Positions 42,251 to 49,404 of a DNA stretch of 49,404 nt are shown here, in pieces. This DNA comes from Thermoprotei archaeon (lineage in GTDB: Archaea > Thermoproteota > Thermoprotei_A > Sulfolobales > Desulfurococcaceae), in contig QMWW01000001.1 in assembly GCA_003661825.1 (NCBI GenBank), forward strand, positions 1 through 49,404, in the 5' to 3' direction. Each line of letters opens with the position of its first letter. Within the stretch, counting starts at the first letter, position 1. A model generated the notes under the pieces. The model was not told the origin of the DNA and ran no database searches. It saw only the letters and a list, made by a program, of their open reading frames with translations. The position numbers were made by a program, and so were the translations under genes.

Positions 42251-43249
42251 TTAGTGCAGGGCTTTTAGTAGAACTAAGCGGTCTCCGCGTTTAAGCATGG
42301 TATCCGGTCCTGGGAGGAATACGCTGTGCTCACCTCTTACTAGCAGTAGCGCTTTATACTTTTCTTTCGTCTTCCCACCAAGCATAAGCTCGAGCTCCTC
42401 AACAGTAATACCTTCTTCTCTATCACTTACAACATGCTCTACTAGGTCTGCGTAGCCTCTCGCAGTCGATACCTCGGTTAAGAAGTTCACTACAAGGGGT
42501 TCGAACACCGATGAAGCCGCGAGCCTGCCGAGCATCCTACTAGATAGAATATAGTCTACTCTAAGCTCGTGCAGAAGCTCTCTTGTTTCCTCCGATGACA
42601 CTATAGCGGTTATACGTGCTTTTTTGTTAAGCTTCCTCACGAGAAGGGAGAGGTGTAGAGCCTTGTCGTCGTCTTCAAGACAGAGTATTACGTGTTTAGC
42701 GTGTTCTACACCAGCTCTCTTCAGAGTGTCCTCGCTGTAATCCCCTACGACGTAGTCTACTGGTAGCGGGTTCTTAGGCATTTCGCCTTTAACCCATCCA
42801 GTAACTGTTTCCAGCCTGTTCTTAACTAGCTCATCAACTACCTCGGCGCAAGAACCACTATCACCAATTACCAGTATCTGTTTCTTCATCTTACCAAGCC
42901 CCATCAGGTTCTTCAACATATTAGATAGGAATGCATCGGCTATAACGGATATCGTTAAGGTATATACCACTATACCCATTACAGCAGCTACAGATGCTAC
43001 AGCGTATCCCAGCTCTGTTCTAGGAGTAACGTCTCCATAGCCTATAGTAGACATAGTTATCAGCGCCCAGTACATCGATAGATAGAAATCTACATCAGCG
43101 CGTCCACCTATAACGCTCTCCACATAGTAGAACAGGGATGCGTTGAAAAACAGAGTTGTTACAAAGAATATTACTACTATCAGGACCTTCTTCTTGGAAA
43201 GCCTCATCAGCATTTTCCTAATCTTGTAAAAGACTACGACAACCGACAA
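42251..43249 (-). CDS. MthK-like potassium channel with RCK domain (mirror copy)
   Basis: Exact mirror of 6156-7154. 332 residues: two membrane helices around the TIGYGDVTP filter, then RCK N- and C-lobes. TTG start after GGTGGT. Confidence 0.93.
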   Translation of the reverse strand: MSVVVVFYKIRKMLMRLSKKKVLIVVIFFVTTLFFNASLFYYVESVIGGRADVDFYLSMYWALITMSTIGYGDVTPRTELGYAVASVAAVMGIVVYTLTISVIADAFLSNMLKNLMGLGKMKKQILVIGDSGSCAEVVDELVKNRLETVTGWVKGEMPKNPLPVDYVVGDYSEDTLKRAGVEHAKHVILCLEDDDKALHLSLLVRKLNKKARITAIVSSEETRELLHELRVDYILSSRMLGRLAASSVFEPLVVNFLTEVSTARGYADLVEHVVSDREEGITVEELELMLGGKTKEKYKALLLVRGEHSVFLPGPDTMLKRGDRLVLLKALH

Positions 43250-43367
43250 CAGCTACACCACCAAGTAATTGGCACAGCTATACCTTATCCTAATAGGTAT
43301 TGCGTGTTGTATTTATTCTTGAGGGCTCTTGCCTCATCTAGAGCGGCTAAAATAAGCTACTAACCCG

Positions 43368-43390
43368 GTAGAGCTGTTTGGTAGCTCTAC
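43368..43390. promoter_or_regulatory. 8-bp inverted repeat between divergent promoters (mirror copy)
   Basis: Mirror of 6015-6037: GTAGAGCT and AGCTCTAC around seven bases. Confidence 0.4.
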
Positions 43391-43526
43391 AGCGAAGGCT
43401 GGTCAGCAAGTAGTGTTGAATAGTACTAGTTTTATATGGCATCTTGCGTAGATCCGTATAGGGGCGGGCCCTAGATACCATCTAACGTGGAGGCTTGGTA
43501 GAAAAAACACTGCGGGTTTAGAGCAT

Positions 43527-44186
43527 ATGGCTTCAAGCCTATACACACTAGTCTACTTAACGCTTATGGTCTCGCCCTCGGGTGCTCTGAGCCCACGTCC
43601 TCTAACTATAGCGACTATAGCGATCGGCTCAAAGCAGGGGTTTAAAGGAGGCCTCCTAGTAGCTCTTGGGCACATGCTCGTAGAGCTACCTTACATAGCA
43701 GTACTATTTTATTTTATGTCTCAAGTAGAAGCTGTACTCACCGGGGTTTTCGGCGATCTCCTAGTAGCTAGCGGATCACTTGTACTATTCTACTTCGCAG
43801 TACTGCTGGTTAGAGACTCCTTGAGAGGATCCTGGCTAGAAGGTAGTGCTAGTAGTAACAGTTCTCTACTCAGAAACCCCGTAGTAGTCGGCATAGCTTT
43901 TACCGGTCTAAACATATGCTTCCTGCTATGGTGGCTGAGCATAGGCTTCACCCTTATATCGCTACTAGCTGGAACAGGGATTCTTGGAATCCTAGTCATG
44001 TACTCCAGCCATGTATGGATGGATTTCCTGTGGCTAGGTTTTGTAGCTGGCTTGGCTAGGAAAGGGCTGAGAGTGATGAGTAGCAAGAGGTACAAAGCGC
44101 TACTGCTTATTCTTGCTTCTCTCCTATTCCTATTCGGTACAAACTCTCTACTCAATAGGTTCCTGAAAGTATCTATTATCCCTTAG
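43527..44186 (+). CDS. LysE/RhtB-family amino-acid exporter-like protein (mirror copy)
   Basis: Exact mirror of 5219-5878. 219 residues, about six membrane helices, PRPLTIATIAIG followed by the glycine-rich second helix of LysE translocators. Confidence 0.78.
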   Translation: MASSLYTLVYLTLMVSPSGALSPRPLTIATIAIGSKQGFKGGLLVALGHMLVELPYIAVLFYFMSQVEAVLTGVFGDLLVASGSLVLFYFAVLLVRDSLRGSWLEGSASSNSSLLRNPVVVGIAFTGLNICFLLWWLSIGFTLISLLAGTGILGILVMYSSHVWMDFLWLGFVAGLARKGLRVMSSKRYKALLLILASLLFLFGTNSLLNRFLKVSIIP

Positions 44187-44208
44187 CAAGTTATGAAGTA
44201 CTTACATC

Positions 44209-45252
44209 CTAGGGATCTATCACTAGTATAAAGCTATAGTAGTCGTGCCCTATCCTCCAGTCTTTGGGAGGGTCGATAGCCATTATAGGGTCTACTATAA
44301 CCCATACAGCCTGCTCGTTATCCTCGGCTTTTATATATGGATACCTAATACCCCTATAGCCTAGAACCTGTGATATAGACTCTAGTAATAGCTCTAAGCT
44401 ACTGATATCGCGCTCTAGGTAGACTAGGGTAGCAGCGTGTTCAGCGTATTCGTCGCCATCTGTATCGACTAGTCCTACAGCAGCCTTTAGCCCTACGCTA
44501 CGGTAGAGAGTAGCTAGCAGTACAGCGTAGTCTTCGCAGTCCCCAGCACCTACTTCTATTACCTCTGTAGGCGATGACACATACTCTAGCCCCCATGGAT
44601 CGCTGAGATACTTTATGTTCGCGTTAACCCAGCTACTTATAGCATGTACCTTGAAGACATCATTATTCATAAAGGACTGGGGGAAGCGAACGCTAATTGA
44701 AACTATTACGCTCTTAGTCTCGTTAGAGTACGTGTTATCTAGGTATAGTCTGTGGTGTTCTCTCCACGTAGCTCCCGATAGCGTGTAGCTGAACTCTGCA
44801 TCAGCTACTCTACCGAGGTTCCTAACAGTGCTCCACTTCGCGTTCTTCAATAGAACCACTACATCGCAGGATTCTTTCTGGCATGTTTTTAGCACCTTTA
44901 CCCTGATCTCGTAGACGAGGCTTGGGTAAACCTCGAATGTAACTATGCTCCAAGAGCCCGGGTAGACCTTCACTACATCCCACAGAATAGTCCTATTAGT
45001 AGCTAGGTACTTCTCCAAGATCTCGACCGCTCTTCTACGTATATCGGGTTCTACCGCGGCTATATAGCTACGTATAGTCCCGGCTATATCTCCCCCGTCC
45101 ACCCTGTTCTCTGTAAAGCGCTGAGTACTCTCTACGAGCTGTTTTGCGACGAAAAAACTGGCTAGTGCTACGGCTACTGCTGAGATAAGGATAAGTACTA
45201 CCAGCTCTCTCAAGCCTATACATATGCAAGCCGATCTAGAAGTAGAAATCAT
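44209..45252 (-). CDS. Membrane-anchored transglutaminase-like protein (mirror copy)
   Basis: Exact mirror of 4153-5196. 347 residues, one N-terminal membrane helix, catalytic order Cys239 (GDCEDYA), His272 (AEHAA), Asp321 (IVDPI). Confidence 0.8.
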   Translation of the reverse strand: MISTSRSACICIGLRELVVLILISAVAVALASFFVAKQLVESTQRFTENRVDGGDIAGTIRSYIAAVEPDIRRRAVEILEKYLATNRTILWDVVKVYPGSWSIVTFEVYPSLVYEIRVKVLKTCQKESCDVVVLLKNAKWSTVRNLGRVADAEFSYTLSGATWREHHRLYLDNTYSNETKSVIVSISVRFPQSFMNNDVFKVHAISSWVNANIKYLSDPWGLEYVSSPTEVIEVGAGDCEDYAVLLATLYRSVGLKAAVGLVDTDGDEYAEHAATLVYLERDISSLELLLESISQVLGYRGIRYPYIKAEDNEQAVWVIVDPIMAIDPPKDWRIGHDYYSFILVIDP

Positions 45253-45372
45253 AACAACCACTTACAGAGTCTACTAATAGCTATGTCTAGAACCGCCCAA
45301 ATACCTTGCTCCGCTCTCTAATTTGCTTCTAGTGTTTAACGGTATCCTCTGTATGTTTACGTCATCGCGGAT

Positions 45373-45744
45373 TTACCTGAACATACTCCGCTTAATTTTT
45401 ACGTAGTCTACTAGCTTCCTATCACTGAGTAGAGCTAGTACTACTTCTCTGAGCCCGGCGAGCGAGACAAGGTAGTCCTCTACGCCTTCAGTGCTTGCTA
45501 GAGAACTCCTTGTCCTTTTCTCAACATATACGTATCCCTTGTTCTTCAGCTCGTTAACGGCTTTTACTATATCACTGTATTCTGGAATATCTTCTCTCAG
45601 CGTAGTATTCATCCCCTTGATCTCAACGTAGATCTCGGATAGCCATAGCCTGTGATATAGCCCTAATACCCTGAGGACATCGCCCATTGTTCTCTCAAAT
45701 CCTTTCTCTGCGGCTAGGATATTGTATATTTCCACTAGATTCAT
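45373..45744 (-). CDS. Small winged-helix-like protein, function unknown (mirror copy)
   Basis: Exact mirror of 3661-4032. 123 residues; helix then basic beta-wing pattern around NELKNKGYVYVEKR. Fold guess only. Confidence 0.6.
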   Translation of the reverse strand: MNLVEIYNILAAEKGFERTMGDVLRVLGLYHRLWLSEIYVEIKGMNTTLREDIPEYSDIVKAVNELKNKGYVYVEKRTRSSLASTEGVEDYLVSLAGLREVVLALLSDRKLVDYVKIKRSMFR

Positions 45745-45820
45745 CCCCTATAGTATATTTTGCATTATACAGCTATAAACTAGCCGCTCGAGCCTTTCGG
45801 GATCGTTGCAGCATACCCAG

Positions 45821-46696
45821 CTACCTCTCCCTACCTCTGTGATGGTAGTAGGGTATTTGCGGCCTAGGTAGATATTCGACGCCTGGTCTCTGCTGTATTG
45901 CCTGGGGATAGAGCTCCATTAACTCGTAGATTTCTGGCGGTACATCTGTCGATACTGGAAGACCCATAGCCTTGGCTTCCTCAGCTGTTATTGGGTAGTC
46001 GTGTGTATAGTAGCCTTCGGTCAACTTCCTAGCTATTTCTCTCGCTTTATCTTCTCCGAGCCTGTCTTTTAATAAATACACTATTATCTCCTGGATTTCG
46101 CTGAGAGCTTTCTCGGCTACATCAGCGTATATCAGCGTTGTATCGCTTGCCTTATTTCCCTTGGTTCTAGCTATCTTGATTAGAGAGGGCGCTGGAAACA
46201 CTCCCTTGGGGGTCTGTAGCTGGGGATCTAGAGGTCCTAGGACAGCGTCTGGATCCATTATTATCTTATCGGCTGCGAGTGCTACAAGGGTGCCTCCGCT
46301 CATAGCGTAGTGGGGGATTATAACTATCTTCTCGCCTTTATGCTTCTTTAGAGCCATAGCTATCTGGGAAGCAGCTAGCACTAGTCCTCCAGGGGTATGT
46401 AGGATCAGAGCTATAGGTTGTTCTGGCGGTGTACTCCTTATAGCTCTCAGTATAGCTTCTGAATCCTCTATGTCTATGTACCTGTAGACCGGTATGCCGA
46501 AGAACCCTATCCTCTCCTGGCGGTGTATCATCGTTATAACGCGCCAGCCGTACTTTCTCTCAATGCTCTGTATGATGTGTAGCCTTGCGTGCTGTAAACT
46601 CCTCATCCGGAGCTGTGGATGTATCAGAGCATATAACAGGACTATCCAGAAGAGGAAACCGATAATATCTATACCTAACCAGCCAGTGTCAACCAA
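45821..46696 (-). CDS. SDH/ClpP-class membrane-bound serine protease (mirror copy)
   Basis: Exact mirror of 2709-3584. 291 residues, N-terminal membrane anchor, HTPGG loop and likely nucleophile Ser133 in AMSGGT. Confidence 0.85.
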   Translation of the reverse strand: MVDTGWLGIDIIGFLFWIVLLYALIHPQLRMRSLQHARLHIIQSIERKYGWRVITMIHRQERIGFFGIPVYRYIDIEDSEAILRAIRSTPPEQPIALILHTPGGLVLAASQIAMALKKHKGEKIVIIPHYAMSGGTLVALAADKIIMDPDAVLGPLDPQLQTPKGVFPAPSLIKIARTKGNKASDTTLIYADVAEKALSEIQEIIVYLLKDRLGEDKAREIARKLTEGYYTHDYPITAEEAKAMGLPVSTDVPPEIYELMELYPQAIQQRPGVEYLPRPQIPYYHHRGRER

Positions 46697-46848
46697 CTCT
46701 ACGCTACACCTTAATGAAGTGTATAGTACGGCTTTGATATTAAGTCTTAGCCGCGATTAGGTCTTTAGGAAACAGGGCCTAGAACAAAACTTAATAGTTT
46801 ATAAACACGGCATTTTATAGTTGTAGACGGCTTTATACGGACTAGAGA

Positions 46849-47118
46849 ATGGGTGTTACTTTGGGCAGGGAACTCGGCGATGTCGACAAGTTCTTGAACA
46901 ACCTATGGGAGCCCCGCGACGAGGTAAACGATCTCCTAAGAGAAGCCTATAACCAGCTGTCAAGACAGCTCGACAACATACTCCTAGAGATTTCGCGCGA
47001 ACTACGCCTTAGCGAGGAGAATGTGAGCGAGCTAAGGTCTAAGATCCTCTGGGAGGTAAGCCAAGTAATTGACCAGATAATAGGCGATCTCAGGAGAGCC
47101 TTAGGTGGGCTACGTTGA
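46849..47118 (+). CDS. Small helical protein, function unknown (mirror copy)
   Basis: Exact mirror of 2287-2556. 89 charged, helical residues; leaderless-type ATG, four-base overlap with the next gene. Confidence 0.6.
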   Translation: MGVTLGRELGDVDKFLNNLWEPRDEVNDLLREAYNQLSRQLDNILLEISRELRLSEENVSELRSKILWEVSQVIDQIIGDLRRALGGLR

Positions 47119-47921
47119 AATCTGGGTATAGACCGGTAGCGATCGAGGAACTACTAGTAGCTGGAGAGAAGATCCTGTATAGAGCTCGGGTAGACGAGCT
47201 CAAAGCATACGAGGGCTTGAGTATAATACCCTTAGTAAGCGGTAGTGATCCTTACTTCTTCCTTAAGAATCTCGAGGTTGTTCTAACTAATAAGCGCTTA
47301 GTCTTTTTCCAGTCAACCGCAGATGGTGCCACGCTTCTACGAGAATTCAGTAAGGAAAGAGGGAAAGCTGTAGTAGCTTCACGTATAGGTCATTTAGTGC
47401 AGTACTTCTACCTACCCCTAAGCGATGTAGCTAGAATGGGTATTAGGTCCTTCCGTGGGATAGAAAAGATGTTCTACTTATCTCATCTTAGGAAGCTGAG
47501 CTATCCGCTTCTCTCGCTAGGAGTAGTGCTAGCTGCTCTAGGAGCTTCCCTATTGCTCCTAGTATTCACGCCTATCTACTCCATGTTAATTGAGCATCTG
47601 CTCGCACAAAGCTACGCTATAGCTATAGGATCCGCTCTCTTAGCTTTAGGAGTAATAGTAGGAGTTCTCAGTAGGAGACGCTATATGACGGTCGAGAGAT
47701 CGGAGAGTAGAGAGGTAGATTCAGTAGCACTAGCTATCACTACTTATCCACCGCTAAAACAGGGGTTCTCATCCAATGATGGAGCCTCTAGAGAAAGCTA
47801 TGAGGAAGAGTCTGGTACCACGCGCGGAGTCCCCATAACTATGGTTTTAGAATCCTATGGGGATAGGGCTAAGGAACTGCTAGAGCTAGCTATAGCGTTG
47901 AATAAAGCGGCTAAGCCTTAG
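47115..47921 (+). CDS. Membrane protein with an N-terminal PH-like domain (mirror copy)
   Basis: Exact mirror of 1484-2290. 268 residues, VVLTNKRLVFFQ motif then two membrane segments; translationally coupled to the helical protein. Function unknown. Confidence 0.6.
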   Translation: MKSGYRPVAIEELLVAGEKILYRARVDELKAYEGLSIIPLVSGSDPYFFLKNLEVVLTNKRLVFFQSTADGATLLREFSKERGKAVVASRIGHLVQYFYLPLSDVARMGIRSFRGIEKMFYLSHLRKLSYPLLSLGVVLAALGASLLLLVFTPIYSMLIEHLLAQSYAIAIGSALLALGVIVGVLSRRRYMTVERSESREVDSVALAITTYPPLKQGFSSNDGASRESYEEESGTTRGVPITMVLESYGDRAKELLELAIALNKAAKP

Positions 47922-48105
47922 CCACCTATACGCTGCTATGACCAGCTTCAACCAGCGTTCCCTCCTCGTATGTGTTGCGGGAAGCATATTGCACCAATAC
48001 TGTTTTAAGAGCTATAGCTGATACACGTGTTTAACGGAATAGGCTTCGCGCTAAAGTGCTTTCTCGAAAACCTCCAGTCCACGGTTCGAGCCGGTGGCAT
48101 GTAGT

Positions 48106-48699
48106 ATGGCTAGACAAGGCTTAAGTACTAGTACTGGTCTCCACAGGCTTGTCCTCGTTCTACTACTCGTGGTTACAGCTATTGCGCTACACGTAGTGAG
48201 AGTACCGTTTCCACTGCTACCCATACTCTTGTTCGACTTAGCCGGGGTTCCACTAGTTGTTGCCAGTCTAGTCTCTCTACGTGCTACAACTCTGATGGGT
48301 CTTCCTCTCTTCTACTTAGGTGTGCTGGCTCTAGGTTCGCTTGAGCCTATAGGTCCTTTTATGAAGGCTTTCGCAGAGTTCTCCACATACTTACCAGTAG
48401 CACTAATGCATGAAAAATTCGTATCTAAGTGGGGTTATTCGCTGAAAACAAAGATGTTCCTAGTAGTACTAGCTACTGCGTCGAGAGTTGTATTCATGGC
48501 TTTACTCAACATAGCTTTTACACCACTCTACCTAATGTACTTCCTAGGGTTAGCGACAAATTACTGGGAGGGACTGTTAATGGTTCTCCAGATACTGCAC
48601 CTTATATCACTATTCAACGTTATAGCGGCTGTATACACGGTTCTATTGGCGTTCCCCGTTATAAGTATCCTTAAGAAGCTCAGAACAATACCTATCTGA
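48106..48699 (+). CDS. Probable ECF transporter S component (mirror copy)
   Basis: Exact mirror of 706-1299. About 197-residue membrane protein with an S-component-like LFDLAGVP segment; ATG eight bases after GGTGG, 14 bases before the ATPase gene. Confidence 0.62.
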   Translation: MARQGLSTSTGLHRLVLVLLLVVTAIALHVVRVPFPLLPILLFDLAGVPLVVASLVSLRATTLMGLPLFYLGVLALGSLEPIGPFMKAFAEFSTYLPVALMHEKFVSKWGYSLKTKMFLVVLATASRVVFMALLNIAFTPLYLMYFLGLATNYWEGLLMVLQILHLISLFNVIAAVYTVLLAFPVISILKKLRTIPI

Positions 48700-48713
48700 G
48701 GATATTGTGAGCA

Positions 48714-49404
48714 ATGACTAGGCCTAGGAATACGAGCAGTAGGGAAGTACTTAGAGTAGAGAACCTATGGTTCCGCTACCCCAATAGCGAGTGGGTGCTT
48801 AGAGGAGTGAACCTTGTAGTGAATAGGGGGGAAATAATACTCGTAGTAGGCGATACCGGTTCCGGTAAAACCTCTCTTGTAAGAGCACTATCAGGAATTG
48901 GCGTAAAGGTTTATGGAGGAGAAGTACGTGGTAAAGTGTCAATACTCGGTGCATTCTCCGGAGAAGTATCTATGGAGGAAGCAGCTAGTCACGTAAAGGT
49001 GGTAAACCAGAACCCGTATACACACTTTGTGTACCCCAGGCTAGGCGTGGATCTCCTCTTGTACGCGGAAGAAGCATATGGAGATAGGGAGAAAGCTATT
49101 AGGGAAGTAGAGGGCTGGGCCGCCGCAACTGGTGCATGGGATATTCTTAGAAAAACTATTTTTGAAGCCTCTGGAGGAGAGCTGAGGAGAACGGCTATAG
49201 CTAAGGCATCGATCACCCATCCCTCCATCATCCTCCTCGATGAGCCACTAATGTGGTTAGACGATGATAGTACTGTAAAGCTGAGAGAGCTCCTAGTAGA
49301 GCTTAAGTCTAAGGGGGTCTCGATACTAGTTTTTGAGCATAGATTTCTCCCGATCCTAGACCTAGCGGATAGGGTCTACGAGCTACGAAACGGAGTATTG
49401 GTTC
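48714..49404 (+). CDS. ECF-type ABC transporter ATP-binding protein, truncated by the window edge (mirror copy)
   Basis: Exact mirror of 1-691. 230 codons with Walker A GDTGSGKTS, NQNP, SGGELRR, ILLDEP and EHR; the 3' end is cut at the same base as in the left arm. Confidence 0.88.
   Translation, partial: MTRPRNTSSREVLRVENLWFRYPNSEWVLRGVNLVVNRGEIILVVGDTGSGKTSLVRALSGIGVKVYGGEVRGKVSILGAFSGEVSMEEAASHVKVVNQNPYTHFVYPRLGVDLLLYAEEAYGDREKAIREVEGWAAATGAWDILRKTIFEASGGELRRTAIAKASITHPSIILLDEPLMWLDDDSTVKLRELLVELKSKGVSILVFEHRFLPILDLADRVYELRNGVLV

Larger units (their letters stand above)
24703..49404 (-). repeat. Right arm of a window-wide perfect inverted repeat
   Basis: Reverse complement of 1-24702. 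I found no mismatch between the arms in coding or non-coding stretches that I compared. It adds no new gene; each feature listed here is an exact mirror of one in the left arm. Confidence 0.97.

Noticed and set aside
1..49404. CRISPR array, rRNA or tRNA genes
   Set aside because: No spaced direct repeats, no rRNA-like conserved blocks and no cloverleaf were found on either strand by eye.
24703..49404. Second set of genes as true paralogues giving double gene dosage
   Set aside because: There is no base difference between the arms, including non-coding and decayed stretches that would drift quickly; a duplicated assembly or read is simpler.

Overview
Layout. The whole 49,404-base window is one gapless inverted repeat. 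Bases 1-24702 and 24703-49404 are reverse complements wherever I compared them, and every gene at x..y recurs on the other strand at (49405-y)..(49405-x). The symmetry axis lies between 24702 and 24703, inside a small AT palindrome that looks like a TATA box. Both outer ends cut the same ABC-ATPase gene at the same base. There are therefore only about 24.7 kb of unique sequence. The simplest reading is a fold-back (chimeric amplification, read or assembly artefact) seeded at the AT palindrome. A real head-to-head duplication or a replicated hairpin end is less likely but can be tested.

Organism. The genes point to a hyperthermophilic or thermophilic crenarchaeote (Thermoproteota, Desulfurococcales-like). 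Evidence: Shine-Dalgarno motifs of the GGTG/GGTGAT type, frequent TTG and GTG starts, BRE/TATA promoters close to leaderless starts, a short archaeal adenylosuccinate synthetase, an O-phosphoserine sulfhydrylase of the Aeropyrum type with an extra N-terminal domain, and an Mrp/Mbh-type antiporter module with a fused MrpB subunit. The genus cannot be read from the sequence.

Unique content, left arm in order. (1) 1-1299, minus: ECF-type vitamin or metal transporter, membrane S-like subunit plus truncated ATPase. (2) 1484-2556, minus: a two-gene unknown unit, PH-like membrane protein and helical protein. (3) 2709-5196, plus: SDH/ClpP-class membrane serine protease, a small winged-helix-like protein, a membrane-anchored transglutaminase-like protein. 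(4) 5219-5878, minus: LysE-family exporter. (5) 6156-7154, plus: MthK-like K+ channel. (6) 7218-11012, plus: purB, purA and a COG2509-type FAD dehydrogenase in one tight operon. (7) 11077-12578: a solo IS200/IS605 TnpB with a divergent AbrB-like small gene and a candidate omega-RNA. (8) 12619-17286, plus: four overlapping or closely spaced antiporter genes. (9) 17287-18597: a decay island holding an endonuclease III tail fragment and a frameshifted CPBP (CAAX-type) intramembrane protease. (10) 18563-19738, minus: a thioredoxin-CcdA fusion. (11) 19983-21374, plus: a KaiC-like ATPase. (12) 21399-24655, minus: sulfur genes, namely O-phosphoserine sulfhydrylase, a zinc ribbon, and ATP sulfurylase bracketed by two ribbon-helix-helix proteins. 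The right arm repeats this in reverse.

How the genes fit together. PurB and PurA make AMP from IMP. The sulfur block links sulfate activation to cysteine synthesis, although the enzymes in between are absent here. The Mrp-like module, K+ channel and transporters handle ion and solute exchange. No rRNA, tRNA or CRISPR array was seen.
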